Shown here: positions 38,630 to 46,843 of the stretch, piece by piece | Layout: each line of letters begins with the position of its first letter | How positions within the stretch are numbered: position 1 is the stretch's first letter | Assembly (NCBI RefSeq): GCF_003952725.1 | Contig: NZ_CP032509.1 | Span: forward strand, 3,620,001-3,684,000 | DNA: 64,000 bases | Direction of reading: 5' to 3' | Source of the DNA: Georhizobium profundi | GTDB lineage: Bacteria > Pseudomonadota > Alphaproteobacteria > Rhizobiales > Rhizobiaceae | Notes under the pieces: generated by a model | The model's database searches: none | What the model was told of the DNA's origin: nothing | What the model saw: the letters and a program-made list of their open reading frames with translations, nothing else | Position numbers and translations under genes: made by a program

Positions 38630-39093
38630 ACATTGGCGGTCAGACCGCCGCGTCTTTGCGCGACGCCACAGCGAGCGCCGTGATGAGTTCGTGAGGTATC
38701 GGTTTTGTTGGTGAGAAGGTGACACCAGTCTTGGATGCTTTAAGCTTGGCTGCAGCGATATCGTCAGCATGCGCGTTGATCGCGCCTTTGCTAACATAGA
38801 GACCGCACTGTTTGCTGAACGCTCCGTAGCCCGCGATCATCACGCCTCCGGAAGTGAAACCCGGCATGCCGTACTGCATGACCTCTTCCGCGTCGGGAAG
38901 CGCTTGCTTCAAACGGTCACGAAAGACGGCAAGTTGTGGCCGAAGCGCTTCCGGCGCCGCAGCTCTGTATGCAGCATGGTCAAGTAACTCGGTCATGCTA
39001 GATCATCGATCATAGAATTTGCTCGCGCAAGCAGAGCTATGACTGCTTCGGTGCCACGACCGCCCAAAAGCTGCCCGTCCGCAACCCACCCCA
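38630..39093 (-). repeat. Inverted repeat B, right copy (464 bp)
   Basis: Reverse complement of 28158-28621, with the DUF1801 gene and about 100 bases before it. The matching block ends at the same base relative to the gene in both copies. Confidence 0.88.
38640..38996 (-). CDS. DUF1801 (YdhG-like) family protein, copy 2
   Basis: 118 residues, differing from the copy at 28255 at about ten positions (for example VFRDRL for NVRDLL, IPHEL for IPDEL, SRKDAAV for SRNDAAV). All the family signatures remain, so both copies look functional. Function is unknown. It lies inside the inverted repeat B. Confidence 0.85.
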   Translation of the reverse strand: MTELLDHAAYRAAAPEALRPQLAVFRDRLKQALPDAEEVMQYGMPGFTSGGVMIAGYGAFSKQCGLYVSKGAINAHADDIAAAKLKASKTGVTFSPTKPIPHELITALAVASRKDAAV

Positions 39094-39385
39094 TCTCAGT
39101 CACTAGCGTCCCGTCCAGCAACTGCTCTTGGGAAATGATTTCCTAAGACGTATTCGGGGCCGATTCCGGACGGTCTGATTTTGGGCGCCGAGGCCAAATA
39201 GCTGCCATTAAGCTGAGGCTGTTCTTAACGACCGCTTGCGATCCTTTTTCGGTCATTGAAACTCGTTTGCCTGGTGCTCGCAACGTGCCACCCGCAACAG
39301 ACAGATGAATGAGGCGGGCTGCTGCGGCCTGCATCGGAGGGCAAAGACCAGATCACCTCAAAGGTTTGATCCGGGGCCTCGCGCG
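38997..39385. other. Intergenic region with repeat B end and an R-family copy
   Basis: No gene. It holds the upstream part of repeat B and the inverted R-family repeat at 39129-39243; the rest shows nothing recognised. Confidence 0.45.
39129..39243 (-). repeat. Intergenic repeat family R, copy 3 (inverted)
   Basis: The reverse complement reads GCAGCTATTTGGCCTCGGCG, then CCCAAAATCAGACCGTCCGG, ending with GGAAATCATTTCCC. It aligns with copies at 26756 and 28632. Confidence 0.5.
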
Positions 39386-40216
39386 TCACTTCCATCGATC
39401 AAGGACGCGCTGCACAAAGGCGCGAAATGACGTGGGTCGTTGCCCTGTCACCTGTTCAACGCCCGACGTGGTGCAATCTTCAGCGCCTGCTGCAATGTGC
39501 GCGTCCAAAGCCGTGAGCGTTTCGGCATAGTTGGCCGGCAATCCCTGCAACACCAGACGCGCTGTCAGAGAGGCTGGGTCAAGCGATACATGGTGAACTG
39601 GCCGACCAAGAGCCGCAGCGATGATTGCCGCGGCATCGTCGTAACTCAATGCCTCCGGTCCCGTCAGCACAACGTCAGAGTTGAGTGGCGTTGCGGCAGT
39701 CAAGCACGCGGCGGCCGTGGCGGCGATGTCTTCGGCGTCGATGAAGCCGACACGTCCGGCGCCGGTCGCTGTGTAAATGGCCCCTTCTTTCCGGATCGTC
39801 CTGGCGTGGGGCCCTTCAGAGAAATTCTGCATGAACCAAGACGGGCGCAGGACCGCCCAATCCGGCGCGCTCTTTGCCAACCATTCATGAACCTCACCCA
39901 TCATGGGACCGCCGGGTTCCAAAAGCGACGAGCTGAGCAGAACGAAGCGCCGGACGCCGCGTGCCATCGCCGCCTCCAGTAAAGGTTGCATGACCGCCAA
40001 GTGGTCCGTGCGATCGGTCGGCGCTACAAGGTAGACCGCATCGCATCCCTCGACGGCGGATGCAGAAGTTGGATCTGACCAATCGAAACGCCTGTCTTGG
40101 CGACCGTCCGGCGTGCGTGTGCCGATTGCGACGTTGATGCCAGCGGCACTCAAGCGAGACGCCACGCGACGTCCAGTCTTGCCTTTGCCACCGATAATGA
40201 GGACCCGCTCGACCAT
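39386..40216 (-). CDS. NmrA-like NAD(P)-binding protein
   Basis: About 276 residues with the atypical SDR (NmrA/HSCARG-like) fold. The Rossmann loop is IIGGKGKTGRRV, then DAVYLVAPTDRT and the segment FVLLSSSLLEPGGPMMGEVHEWL. Members are NAD(P)H-binding sensors or reductases. The ATG at 40216 shares a base with the stop of the SnoaL gene (TGATG), so the two are co-translated. Likely regulated by the divergent TetR gene. Confidence 0.85.
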   Translation of the reverse strand: MVERVLIIGGKGKTGRRVASRLSAAGINVAIGTRTPDGRQDRRFDWSDPTSASAVEGCDAVYLVAPTDRTDHLAVMQPLLEAAMARGVRRFVLLSSSLLEPGGPMMGEVHEWLAKSAPDWAVLRPSWFMQNFSEGPHARTIRKEGAIYTATGAGRVGFIDAEDIAATAAACLTAATPLNSDVVLTGPEALSYDDAAAIIAAALGRPVHHVSLDPASLTARLVLQGLPANYAETLTALDAHIAAGAEDCTTSGVEQVTGQRPTSFRAFVQRVLDRWK

Positions 40217-40659
40217 CACTGGGCTGCCCCAGCATATGCCGCGGCGGCGGCTTCCGTGCCCCCCAAAGCCGTCAGCACGATGAGCGGGTTCCAATAGTCG
40301 CGATAGCGCGCGATGCGCCCTTCGCGCAAAGTGACGACCGAAATATACACTTGGTCGTATGGAGCGCCCGTTTTCACACCCTGACCGGTGCAGGAAAACT
40401 CGAAGATCACTGTTTCGCCGACGGCATGAACATTGCCCAGATGCATCGGCCCAAAGGTGAGCAATGGACCGAGTTTCTCGAGATGAGCCGCAAGGGCCGG
40501 TGTCCCTTCCAGTCGGCCGGGCAGCCCATCGGGCGCATAGGGAAACTCGAAGAGAACATCATCGGTGAACATGTCAAGCAAGCTGTCCGCAGGGGCGAGC
40601 CGTTCACCCAGTGCTGCGCGAAGCAGGTCGGAGAAGCTATCGAACTTGTCAGACATCAT
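40216..40659 (-). CDS. SnoaL-like (NTF2-fold) protein
   Basis: A 147-residue cone-fold protein of the SnoaL/nuclear transport factor 2 type: DMFTDDVLFEFPYAPDGLPGRLEGTPALAAHL and TLREGRIARYRDYWNPL. Such proteins are small isomerases, hydrolases or binding partners. Two possible start codons (40659 and 40656). It is first in a two-gene unit with the NmrA-like gene and divergent from a TetR regulator. An inverted repeat lies in the shared promoter. Confidence 0.83.
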   Translation of the reverse strand: MMSDKFDSFSDLLRAALGERLAPADSLLDMFTDDVLFEFPYAPDGLPGRLEGTPALAAHLEKLGPLLTFGPMHLGNVHAVGETVIFEFSCTGQGVKTGAPYDQVYISVVTLREGRIARYRDYWNPLIVLTALGGTEAAAAAYAGAAQ

Positions 40660-40671
40660 GAAACCTCATAT

Positions 40672-40734
40672 GGACGGAACGGTAACGTATCGACGATATA
40701 GGAGGTGCTTCGTTGGAACGCAACCGTTCCGTCC
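40672..40734. promoter_or_regulatory. Inverted-repeat operator between the SnoaL/NmrA unit and TetR
   Basis: GGACGGAACGGT (40672-40683) and ACCGTTCCGTCC (40723-40734) are perfect 12-bp inverted copies 39 bases apart. Within the right half GGAACG-CAAC-CGTTCC (40715-40730) is a palindrome of its own. Placed in the TetR/SnoaL divergent promoter and over the TTG start, it suits autoregulation by the TetR protein. Confidence 0.6.
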
Positions 40735-41336
40735 TAAAAACCAGAAGAAGGCCTTCTGGAGCGGCTGTGAAGAGCGCTGCATTGACCGATACTCTTCACC
40801 GCGCATTCTTCGAAGAATGGGCGCAACGTGGCTTTGCTGCCATAAGTCTTGAACGCGTGGCTGCCAGAGCCGGGGCAGGCAAAGCGGCAATCTATCGCCG
40901 TTTCTCGTCGCACCACGAATTCGCAGCGGCGGCCGTGTCATCACTCGGGCTGAAGCTAGCCATGCCAGAAGACCACGGAAGTCTAGAAGCTGACGTTTTG
41001 GCTTTCCTAATCCGCCTGCGAGTGGTCTTTCGCCACCCAATAATCCGGCGCATCCTGCCGGATCTTCATGCCGAAGCTGCGCGGTCCGCTTCGATGCGGG
41101 AATTAAACACTCAGGTAGCGCATGCTCGCCGAGAGCAAGCTCAGGTCATTCTGGACCGCGCGATCAAGCGGGGCGAGTTGGATGCTGGCGTCGATCGGGA
41201 CCTAGCGCTCGACTTGCTTCCGGCCCCGTTGTACTGGCGCATGGTGGTCCTGGGGGTGACCCCCACGCGCGATCAACTCGCCACCGAAGCCGTCGCAATT
41301 GTGGCTGCACTAAAGGGTTCCGCTCGCCGGCGTTGA
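40713..41336 (+). CDS. TetR-family regulator
   Basis: A 207-residue protein. The N-terminal helix-turn-helix includes LHRAFFEEWAQRGFAAISLERVAARAGAGKAAIYRRF; the C-terminal helical domain belongs to the TetR C-terminal type with a helix-rich dimer face. The start is TTG, with GGAGG 7 bases upstream. It is probably a repressor of the divergent SnoaL-NmrA pair and of itself. Ligand unknown. Confidence 0.88.
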   Translation: MERNRSVLKTRRRPSGAAVKSAALTDTLHRAFFEEWAQRGFAAISLERVAARAGAGKAAIYRRFSSHHEFAAAAVSSLGLKLAMPEDHGSLEADVLAFLIRLRVVFRHPIIRRILPDLHAEAARSASMRELNTQVAHARREQAQVILDRAIKRGELDAGVDRDLALDLLPAPLYWRMVVLGVTPTRDQLATEAVAIVAALKGSARRR

Positions 41337-41455
41337 CCAAACTCGTTTGCGCGTCATCGCTGCGAATGCATCCGCCCTACAGGGAGCAACGGGCTGCAAT
41401 GGAACTGCAGAAGCCGTCCGATCCGGCGGGCGGCAGCAGAGATTGTTCGAACGCC

Positions 41456-42370
41456 TTATTCCTTGGCGTGACTTTCGATGAACGCCCTAGGCGACATGCC
41501 CCAATTGCGAACGAACGCCATGCCGAACGCGCTGGCCGATCCATAACCGACTTGATGCGCGATTTCAGCGTTGGTCAGTTGACCGCGCATCAGGAGGTCG
41601 CGCGCAACCGCCATTCGCCAGCGTATTGCATACTCCATGGGCGTGCAGCCAAGTGTGGCCTTAAATCGTTCGAAGAAGGCCGAACGTGACAGCCCGGCCT
41701 CCTGTGCCAGCCCCTTCACGGTGATGGAGTTGCTCCCTGCGTTGTGGATCCGATGCAGCGCGGCGCCGAGCCTGGGGTCTGACAGGCCACGCACAAGACC
41801 AGGCGGAAGATCAGGACCTGCGCCCGACCGCAATGCCTCGATCATCAGGACCTCCAGCAGTCGATCAAGAATCATGGCACGGGCGGGCCGTTCGGCGCTT
41901 GTCTCATCGTAAAGCATCATCACAAGTGCCGTGAGCCGGTCTTGCCCACACACGTGGATCATCTGCGGCAGCACGGAGAGAAGAAGTGCCTTGTCGGGCG
42001 CGTCGAACCGGCAGTGGCCGACAAGGGCTCGCATCTCGACGGGGCTGTCGGGCGGCCCAAGGCGGAACATGCCCGGTCCGGTCTCGAGCGGAAGCCTGGC
42101 CACGCCAGGTGGCGGCGGGACCTCGCTGGTCATCGTGAAGCTGTTGAGCTCCGGTACAATCACGAAGTCCCCTGCCCTCAGCAGGATCGGCTTTTGCCGC
42201 TCCACGACCAGTCGTGCGCACCCATCGACAATGGCGGCATAGAACGGGCTCGCCATGTCGGTGCGTTCGACCTGCCAGCGCCCTCCGGCCGCGACCATCT
42301 TGGAGATGTCCGGTCGAGGTTTCAGAAGGGCGACGATGCTGGCTAACGGGTCCAGTGCGACTTCGGGCAT
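41456..42370 (-). CDS. AraC-family regulator with cupin-type sensor domain
   Basis: About 304 residues. The N-terminal domain has the cupin-like segment ILLRAGDFVIVPELNSF; the C-terminal pair of helix-turn-helix motifs reads VKGLAQEAGLSRSAFFERFK and NAEIAHQVGYGSASAFGMAF, then RNWGMSPRAF. This is the RCS/cupin_6 AraC subgroup. The ATG at 42370 is my choice; a GTG at 42406 is possible. It is divergent from an SDR gene, likely its target. Confidence 0.88.
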   Translation of the reverse strand: MPEVALDPLASIVALLKPRPDISKMVAAGGRWQVERTDMASPFYAAIVDGCARLVVERQKPILLRAGDFVIVPELNSFTMTSEVPPPPGVARLPLETGPGMFRLGPPDSPVEMRALVGHCRFDAPDKALLLSVLPQMIHVCGQDRLTALVMMLYDETSAERPARAMILDRLLEVLMIEALRSGAGPDLPPGLVRGLSDPRLGAALHRIHNAGSNSITVKGLAQEAGLSRSAFFERFKATLGCTPMEYAIRWRMAVARDLLMRGQLTNAEIAHQVGYGSASAFGMAFVRNWGMSPRAFIESHAKE

Positions 42371-42465
42371 GCATTCGGACTTTCGATGAATCTTGTCGGA
42401 CTTCACAATATGGCGAGTCCAGACGTCTAGGTCTATCTCGCGGTCTTGCAGACAAGGAGAAACCT

Positions 42466-43224
42466 ATGCCCCGTATCCTCATCACAGGCTGTTCTTCAGG
42501 CTTCGGACAGGCCATCGCCGCGCGCTTCCTCGACGAAGGCTGGGAGGTCATAGCGACGATGCGATCGCCCTCAACAGAGGGGCTGCCTCCCTCTGACCAC
42601 CTCCGCATTGTCCCGCTCGACGTGACCAAGCCGGAGAGTATCGAGGCAGCGCTGTCCGAAACGGGTCAAATCGATGCGCTGGTCAACAATGCCGGCGTCG
42701 GTATGCTGAACGTGCTGGAAGGCGCGGAGATCGACAAGGCACGCGAGCTTTTTGAGATCAATGTGCTCGGCACGATGGCTATGTCACGGGCCGTAATGCC
42801 GGGAATGCGCCGGCGCCGAAGTGGTGTCATCGTTAACATCAGTTCCAGCGTGACGCTGCGCCCGCTCCCGGCCCTGTCGATCTACTCGGCGAGCAAGGCT
42901 GCTGTAAACGCCTTCACAGAAAGCTTCGCCCTCGAGGCTGCCGATTTCGGCGTGCGCGCGCGCCTCGTGCTGCCTGGTAGCGCGCCGGAGACTTCGTTCG
43001 GTCGGAACGCCGTGGCGCGGATGGGTATGGATGTGCCCGAGGCTTACGGCGCCTTCGTGCAAACCTATTTGCAGACGCTGCGGCATTCGACGGACAAGAC
43101 CTCGGCTCTGGATGTGTCGAATGCTGTCTGGCGCGCCGTTACCGATGTCTACGCCCCGATGATACTGCCTGCCGGGCCCGACGCGCATGCCTTGTTCCAG
43201 AAAACCGGCGGTGCAGCAGCCTAA
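42466..43224 (+). CDS. Short-chain dehydrogenase/reductase (classical SDR)
   Basis: A 252-residue protein with the cofactor loop TGCSSGFGQ, the NNAGVG segment, the catalytic Ser (NISSSV) and IYSASKAAV (Y-x-x-x-K). An NAD(P)H-dependent oxidoreductase of unknown substrate. AAGGAG lies just upstream of the ATG at 42466. The reading frame is open well before that, but only from there does it look like an SDR. It is divergent from the AraC gene and followed after 65 bases by an alpha/beta hydrolase gene. Confidence 0.9.
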   Translation: MPRILITGCSSGFGQAIAARFLDEGWEVIATMRSPSTEGLPPSDHLRIVPLDVTKPESIEAALSETGQIDALVNNAGVGMLNVLEGAEIDKARELFEINVLGTMAMSRAVMPGMRRRRSGVIVNISSSVTLRPLPALSIYSASKAAVNAFTESFALEAADFGVRARLVLPGSAPETSFGRNAVARMGMDVPEAYGAFVQTYLQTLRHSTDKTSALDVSNAVWRAVTDVYAPMILPAGPDAHALFQKTGGAAA

Positions 43225-43289
43225 CGCCTGCTGCGCAAAGATGGCCGCGGCGGCCACTGTCGCCTGCCGTGGCTGCTCAAGGAGACGGA

Positions 43290-44234
43290 ATGAACCGACT
43301 GATCGACCTCGCTTTGCATCTGCCGACACCCGAACCGGCACTGACCGTAGCTTACACGCCGATCCGGCTGAGCCTGCCAAACCGTTCGGTCTTGGAACTC
43401 CGGCTAACCGCGCCGGCGTCAGGAAGGCACCTCCCTATCGTGCTGTTTTCGCATGGATACGGGCCGTCGCAGTACATTCCCTCCAAGGACGGTTACGCAC
43501 CGTTGATCCAGTTCTGGGCAGAACGAGGACTGGCAATCATCCAGCCGACCCATGCAAGCTCTCGGCTTGGCGGGCTCGGTCCCGGGCAGCCAGAAGCACC
43601 ATTCTACTGGCGCGAACGGGTGGCTGAAATGCAAGCGGTCCTTGACCGCCTTGACGAGGTGGAGCGACAGGCACCGGCCGTGGCGGGACGCTTGGACCGT
43701 AGCCGGATCGCCGTGGCCGGGCACTCTTTTGGAGGCCATACCTCGGCTCTTTTGCTTGGCGCGCGACTCCAGGATGAGGATTTCTCGGACCCGCGCATCG
43801 GCGCAGGCGTCCTGCTGGCCGCACCGGGCCGGGGTGGAGACGACCTCACGGCCGAAAGCGCCGCTCGTTTTCCCTTCTTCGACGTGGATTTAGGCACGAT
43901 TCGAAAGCCACTCATTGTGGTCTGCGGGGCAGACGACAACCCACACTTCACGCCGCGCGGTCCCGAATGGCATGCCGACGCTTTTACCGACGCCCCCGGG
44001 GCGGAAGCCCTATTAACCATCGCTGGGGTGGGCCACGGCCTCGGAGGTATTGCCGGCCTTGATGCCAAGGAGACCGAGGCTGAAGTACCCGATGCGCTCG
44101 AAACAGTGCGACGCCTCACATTCGCTTGGTTGTCCAAGCGCATGGGCATCAACACGGAGCTTTGGGAAAAGGGCCGAGCGGCTCTGGGTGGTGATGCTTC
44201 GAGACTGGCAGCTCTTATTGAAAAAGTAAGATAG
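43290..44234 (+). CDS. Alpha/beta hydrolase of the PAF-acetylhydrolase/dienelactone-hydrolase type
   Basis: About 314 residues. It has the oxyanion-type loop LFSHGYG, the nucleophile elbow VAGHSFGGHTSALLLG, the acid in GADDNPHF and the histidine in IAGVGHGLGG. It hydrolyses an ester or lactone and lacks a signal peptide. The ATG at 43290 is preceded by AAGGAGACGGA. It appears to share a transcript with the upstream SDR. Confidence 0.87.
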   Translation: MNRLIDLALHLPTPEPALTVAYTPIRLSLPNRSVLELRLTAPASGRHLPIVLFSHGYGPSQYIPSKDGYAPLIQFWAERGLAIIQPTHASSRLGGLGPGQPEAPFYWRERVAEMQAVLDRLDEVERQAPAVAGRLDRSRIAVAGHSFGGHTSALLLGARLQDEDFSDPRIGAGVLLAAPGRGGDDLTAESAARFPFFDVDLGTIRKPLIVVCGADDNPHFTPRGPEWHADAFTDAPGAEALLTIAGVGHGLGGIAGLDAKETEAEVPDALETVRRLTFAWLSKRMGINTELWEKGRAALGGDASRLAALIEKVR

Positions 44235-44605
44235 TCGCAGCCCCAATCTCTCACGATTGCGGCCGACCTATCCATATCCATCGGCGACTCTCGGAAATCG
44301 CGGATATTTGTCCAGTACTCCAACGGGCGCACGGCCCCCATTTGAATGTATTCGGCCAGATGAATCGGCGCTGGCTTGAATTCGCCACTCAGAATTGAAC
44401 GGTTGGCCCTCCCGCCCCGATTGCCAGCAGCGGATTTCGATGGGGAATGGCCCCCCCCTACTCCGATCTTCAAGTGACCGGCCGTAGATGAAGGTGGTGA
44501 GGCTCGGGCAACCAAGAAACGCTTGCGTGGTGACCGCGTTCGTTATGCGAGGTATGCTGTGCGTCTGGCGCTACAGCTGCGGCAACCTAGCTGTCCACAG
44601 CAGCC
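44235..44605. other. Intergenic region between the hydrolase and a LysR gene
   Basis: No gene recognised. A minus-strand frame reads AEYIQMGAVRPLEYWTNIRD at about 44300-44360 and might be a lost gene, but it has no known family and no clear start. A C8 run lies at about 44450-44457. Confidence 0.4.
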
Positions 44606-45508
44606 TCAAACCATCTCCACGAACAACGTCTCAATCATCGAGATCACGTGTCGCAATCCACGGTCGGCAGATTGCCGGCTATGCCAAGCGATCTGCAGAG
44701 GAAATCCCGTAATGGGGATTGGCGGCGTCACCGCAAGAAGAGCATCGTGTTGATGCCAGCGGAGGCTGTGCGCCGGCAGGAGCGCAAGAAGAGAGGTGCG
44801 CGCAAGTAAGCCGGGAACAAGTTGAAACGCTGGCACCACTAACCCGACCTGACGTTGACGACCTATGGCAGCCAGTTGCGCATCAAGCGGTGTGCGCATC
44901 TCGCCTTGGCCGGAAACGACCACATGAGGCCAGGCGAGCCAAGCATCGAGGTCGAAGCCTCTGGCTGCAGGATGATCTCGTCGCATCGCAACGACATAGG
45001 TTTCTTCCAGCAGTGTGCGTCGCTCGATTTCCTCCTCGACCCGATCGAAAACCGAAATCGCAATGTCCGTATCGCCGATTCGCAACGCCGAAGCTGCTGC
45101 AGCCGCGCCGTGCCACGGCTGGAAAACGACAGAGACGTGCGGCGCCATCCGCTCAAGATTCTCCAGAAGCGGTTCTGCGATCATAGCGATCGGCAGGTCT
45201 GCCGCAGTGACCCTAAGGACGCGCTGCAGTTCAGCAAGTGGAACCTCCGCCGGATCTATCAGATCCTGAACCCCCGCAAGCAGCGATTTTAGTGGACCAC
45301 GCAAGGCATCGGCACGCGGAGTGCGATGCATGGTGCCGCGTCCGCGGTCTAGGAGCTCGTCCCCCAGAAGGTGCCGGCAACGCTGCAACGCAGACGAAAC
45401 CGCCGGCTGCGACAGGTTCAGCCTCCGCGCCGCGCGGCTGACATGCGCTTCGTCCAGCAGCACGTCGAGAATGACGAGAAGGTTGAGATCGACGGCCCGT
45501 AAATTCAT
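44606..45508 (-). CDS. LysR-family transcriptional regulator
   Basis: A 300-residue protein with the N-terminal helix-turn-helix DLNLLVILDVLLDEAHVSRAARRLNLSQPAVSSALQR, then a periplasmic-binding-protein-like effector domain. It is divergent from the flavodoxin-fold NAD(P)H oxidoreductase gene at 45603, its probable target. The effector is unknown. Confidence 0.93.
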   Translation of the reverse strand: MNLRAVDLNLLVILDVLLDEAHVSRAARRLNLSQPAVSSALQRCRHLLGDELLDRGRGTMHRTPRADALRGPLKSLLAGVQDLIDPAEVPLAELQRVLRVTAADLPIAMIAEPLLENLERMAPHVSVVFQPWHGAAAAASALRIGDTDIAISVFDRVEEEIERRTLLEETYVVAMRRDHPAARGFDLDAWLAWPHVVVSGQGEMRTPLDAQLAAIGRQRQVGLVVPAFQLVPGLLARTSLLALLPAHSLRWHQHDALLAVTPPIPITGFPLQIAWHSRQSADRGLRHVISMIETLFVEMV

Positions 45509-45602
45509 GACGACGATAATAGAATAGAATGCATATCGATTGGAATGATTTTCCGTGACCTTCTAGCTTTTGTTCCACAGCCCGGATGCACAGGAGACCG
45601 CG

Positions 45603-46187
45603 ATGCCCGGAACACTCATCCTTGTCTTTCACCGCGACCTTGCCGCTTCGAGGGCCAATTCCGCCCTCGCCGCTGCAGCCCGCACCCTGCCGCGTGTCGA
45701 GATCGTCGATATGCAGGCGCGATACCCCGAAGCTCGGATTGACCTCGACACCGACGCGGCACGGGATGCTCAGATGCTGCTCAACGCCGACCGGATCGTG
45801 CTGCAGTTCCCGATCCAGTGGTATTCCACACCGTCCCTGCTGAAATCCTGGCAGGATGCGGTCCTGACCCGCATGTACTACCTCGAGCGCGAGGCCGAGG
45901 GTGACCGGCTGGCCGGAACGCCGATGATGATCGCAGCGACTGCCGGGAACATCCCGGCCGCCTACGCACGTGGCGGACAGAACCACTTCACGATCGACGA
46001 GATCCTCACCCCCCTCAAGGCAACCGCGTATCGCTGCGACCTGCCTTGGCACCCACCGCATCTTGTCTTCACCGCCGACCGGCTCTCGGATGAGGCGCTT
46101 TCCAAAGCCGCCGACGACTATCGCCGGGCACTTGCAGGCTTCATCGCCGCAACTTCATCCAAGAACCCCACACATGGGATTGTCTAA
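45603..46187 (+). CDS. NAD(P)H-dependent oxidoreductase, flavodoxin-like fold
   Basis: About 194 residues of the KefF/MdaB-like quinone reductase family: DRIVLQFPIQWYSTPSLLKSWQDAVLTR, the FMN/FAD-contacting loop, and AATAGNIPAAYARGGQNHFTIDEILTPL. It reduces quinones or similar electrophiles. The ATG at 45603 is where the family starts. It is the first gene of a short plus-strand unit with a DUF6220 gene, divergent from the LysR gene. Confidence 0.9.
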   Translation: MPGTLILVFHRDLAASRANSALAAAARTLPRVEIVDMQARYPEARIDLDTDAARDAQMLLNADRIVLQFPIQWYSTPSLLKSWQDAVLTRMYYLEREAEGDRLAGTPMMIAATAGNIPAAYARGGQNHFTIDEILTPLKATAYRCDLPWHPPHLVFTADRLSDEALSKAADDYRRALAGFIAATSSKNPTHGIV

Positions 46188-46190
46188 GAA

Positions 46191-46610
46191 ATGGAAACGC
46201 TGAAACACGATACGCTTCATGACATCGAGCACGGCACACCCGCCCTGTTCATCTGGTCTGCCCGTGCCTTACCTGCATTGCTCGGCGCACAATTTTTTCT
46301 TGCCGGACAAGCCCTCTTCGGTGGGATGTCCTGGGATCTCCACGGCCTTGTCGGCGCGATTGTCGGGCTGCCCGTCCTTGTCCTTGCCGGCGGTGCGATT
46401 GCACTGCCGCGACTGCGAGGTTTTAGCTGGTGGGCCGGGCTGACGCTGATCCTTTACGTCGCGCAGGTCGGGCTTGCCATGGCAGACACCGGAGCACTTG
46501 CCTTTCATCCCTTTAATGGTGCGCTTCTGCTGACCTCGGCGATCGTTCTGCTCGCCAAGGTCGAGCGCCGCCGACGCATCACCGCTGACATCCCAGGAAA
46601 CCCGAAATGA
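46191..46610 (+). CDS. DUF6220-like four-helix membrane protein
   Basis: A 139-residue protein with four hydrophobic helices (about residues 23-42, 51-72, 80-98 and 104-122) and the pattern PALLGAQFFLAGQALFG; GLVGAIVGLPVLVLAGG; FHPFNGALLL. The function of this family is unknown. It starts 3 bases after the oxidoreductase stop and overlaps the next truncated gene by an ATGA. Confidence 0.75.
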   Translation: METLKHDTLHDIEHGTPALFIWSARALPALLGAQFFLAGQALFGGMSWDLHGLVGAIVGLPVLVLAGGAIALPRLRGFSWWAGLTLILYVAQVGLAMADTGALAFHPFNGALLLTSAIVLLAKVERRRRITADIPGNPK

Positions 46611-46843
46611 CCCTATCGAGACGCCAGATCCTGCGCATGGCTAGCGGACTTGCAGCCGCGACCGTCGCCAGCTCGCTCACCACATTCCGCTCGCTTGCCG
46701 AGAGTGCGGGGGTGCCGGGCTTTCTCACCGGCCATTTCCGGCCGGTGAATGCCGCGGTGCTCATTCCTCAACGATCCCAATGGCGAACGTGGTCGATCAG
46801 CGCCCGGAGCTTCGGCGCCATGTTCTGTCGCTGCGGAAAATAG
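46607..46843 (+). pseudogene. Truncated Tat-signal protein
   Basis: MTLSRRQILRMASGLAAATV is a twin-arginine signal, followed by FLTGHFRPVNAAVLIP. The rest after about residue 50 is read from the antisense of the LysR gene, so the original gene is cut. Its ATG overlaps the DUF6220 stop (ATGA), so it once belonged to that operon, probably as an exported oxidoreductase or binding protein. The identity cannot be told. Confidence 0.5.

Noticed and set aside
17010..39385. Second attachment site matching the tRNA-Gln 3' end
   Set aside because: I saw no repeat of the T-arm and acceptor sequence by eye; a computed search would settle it.
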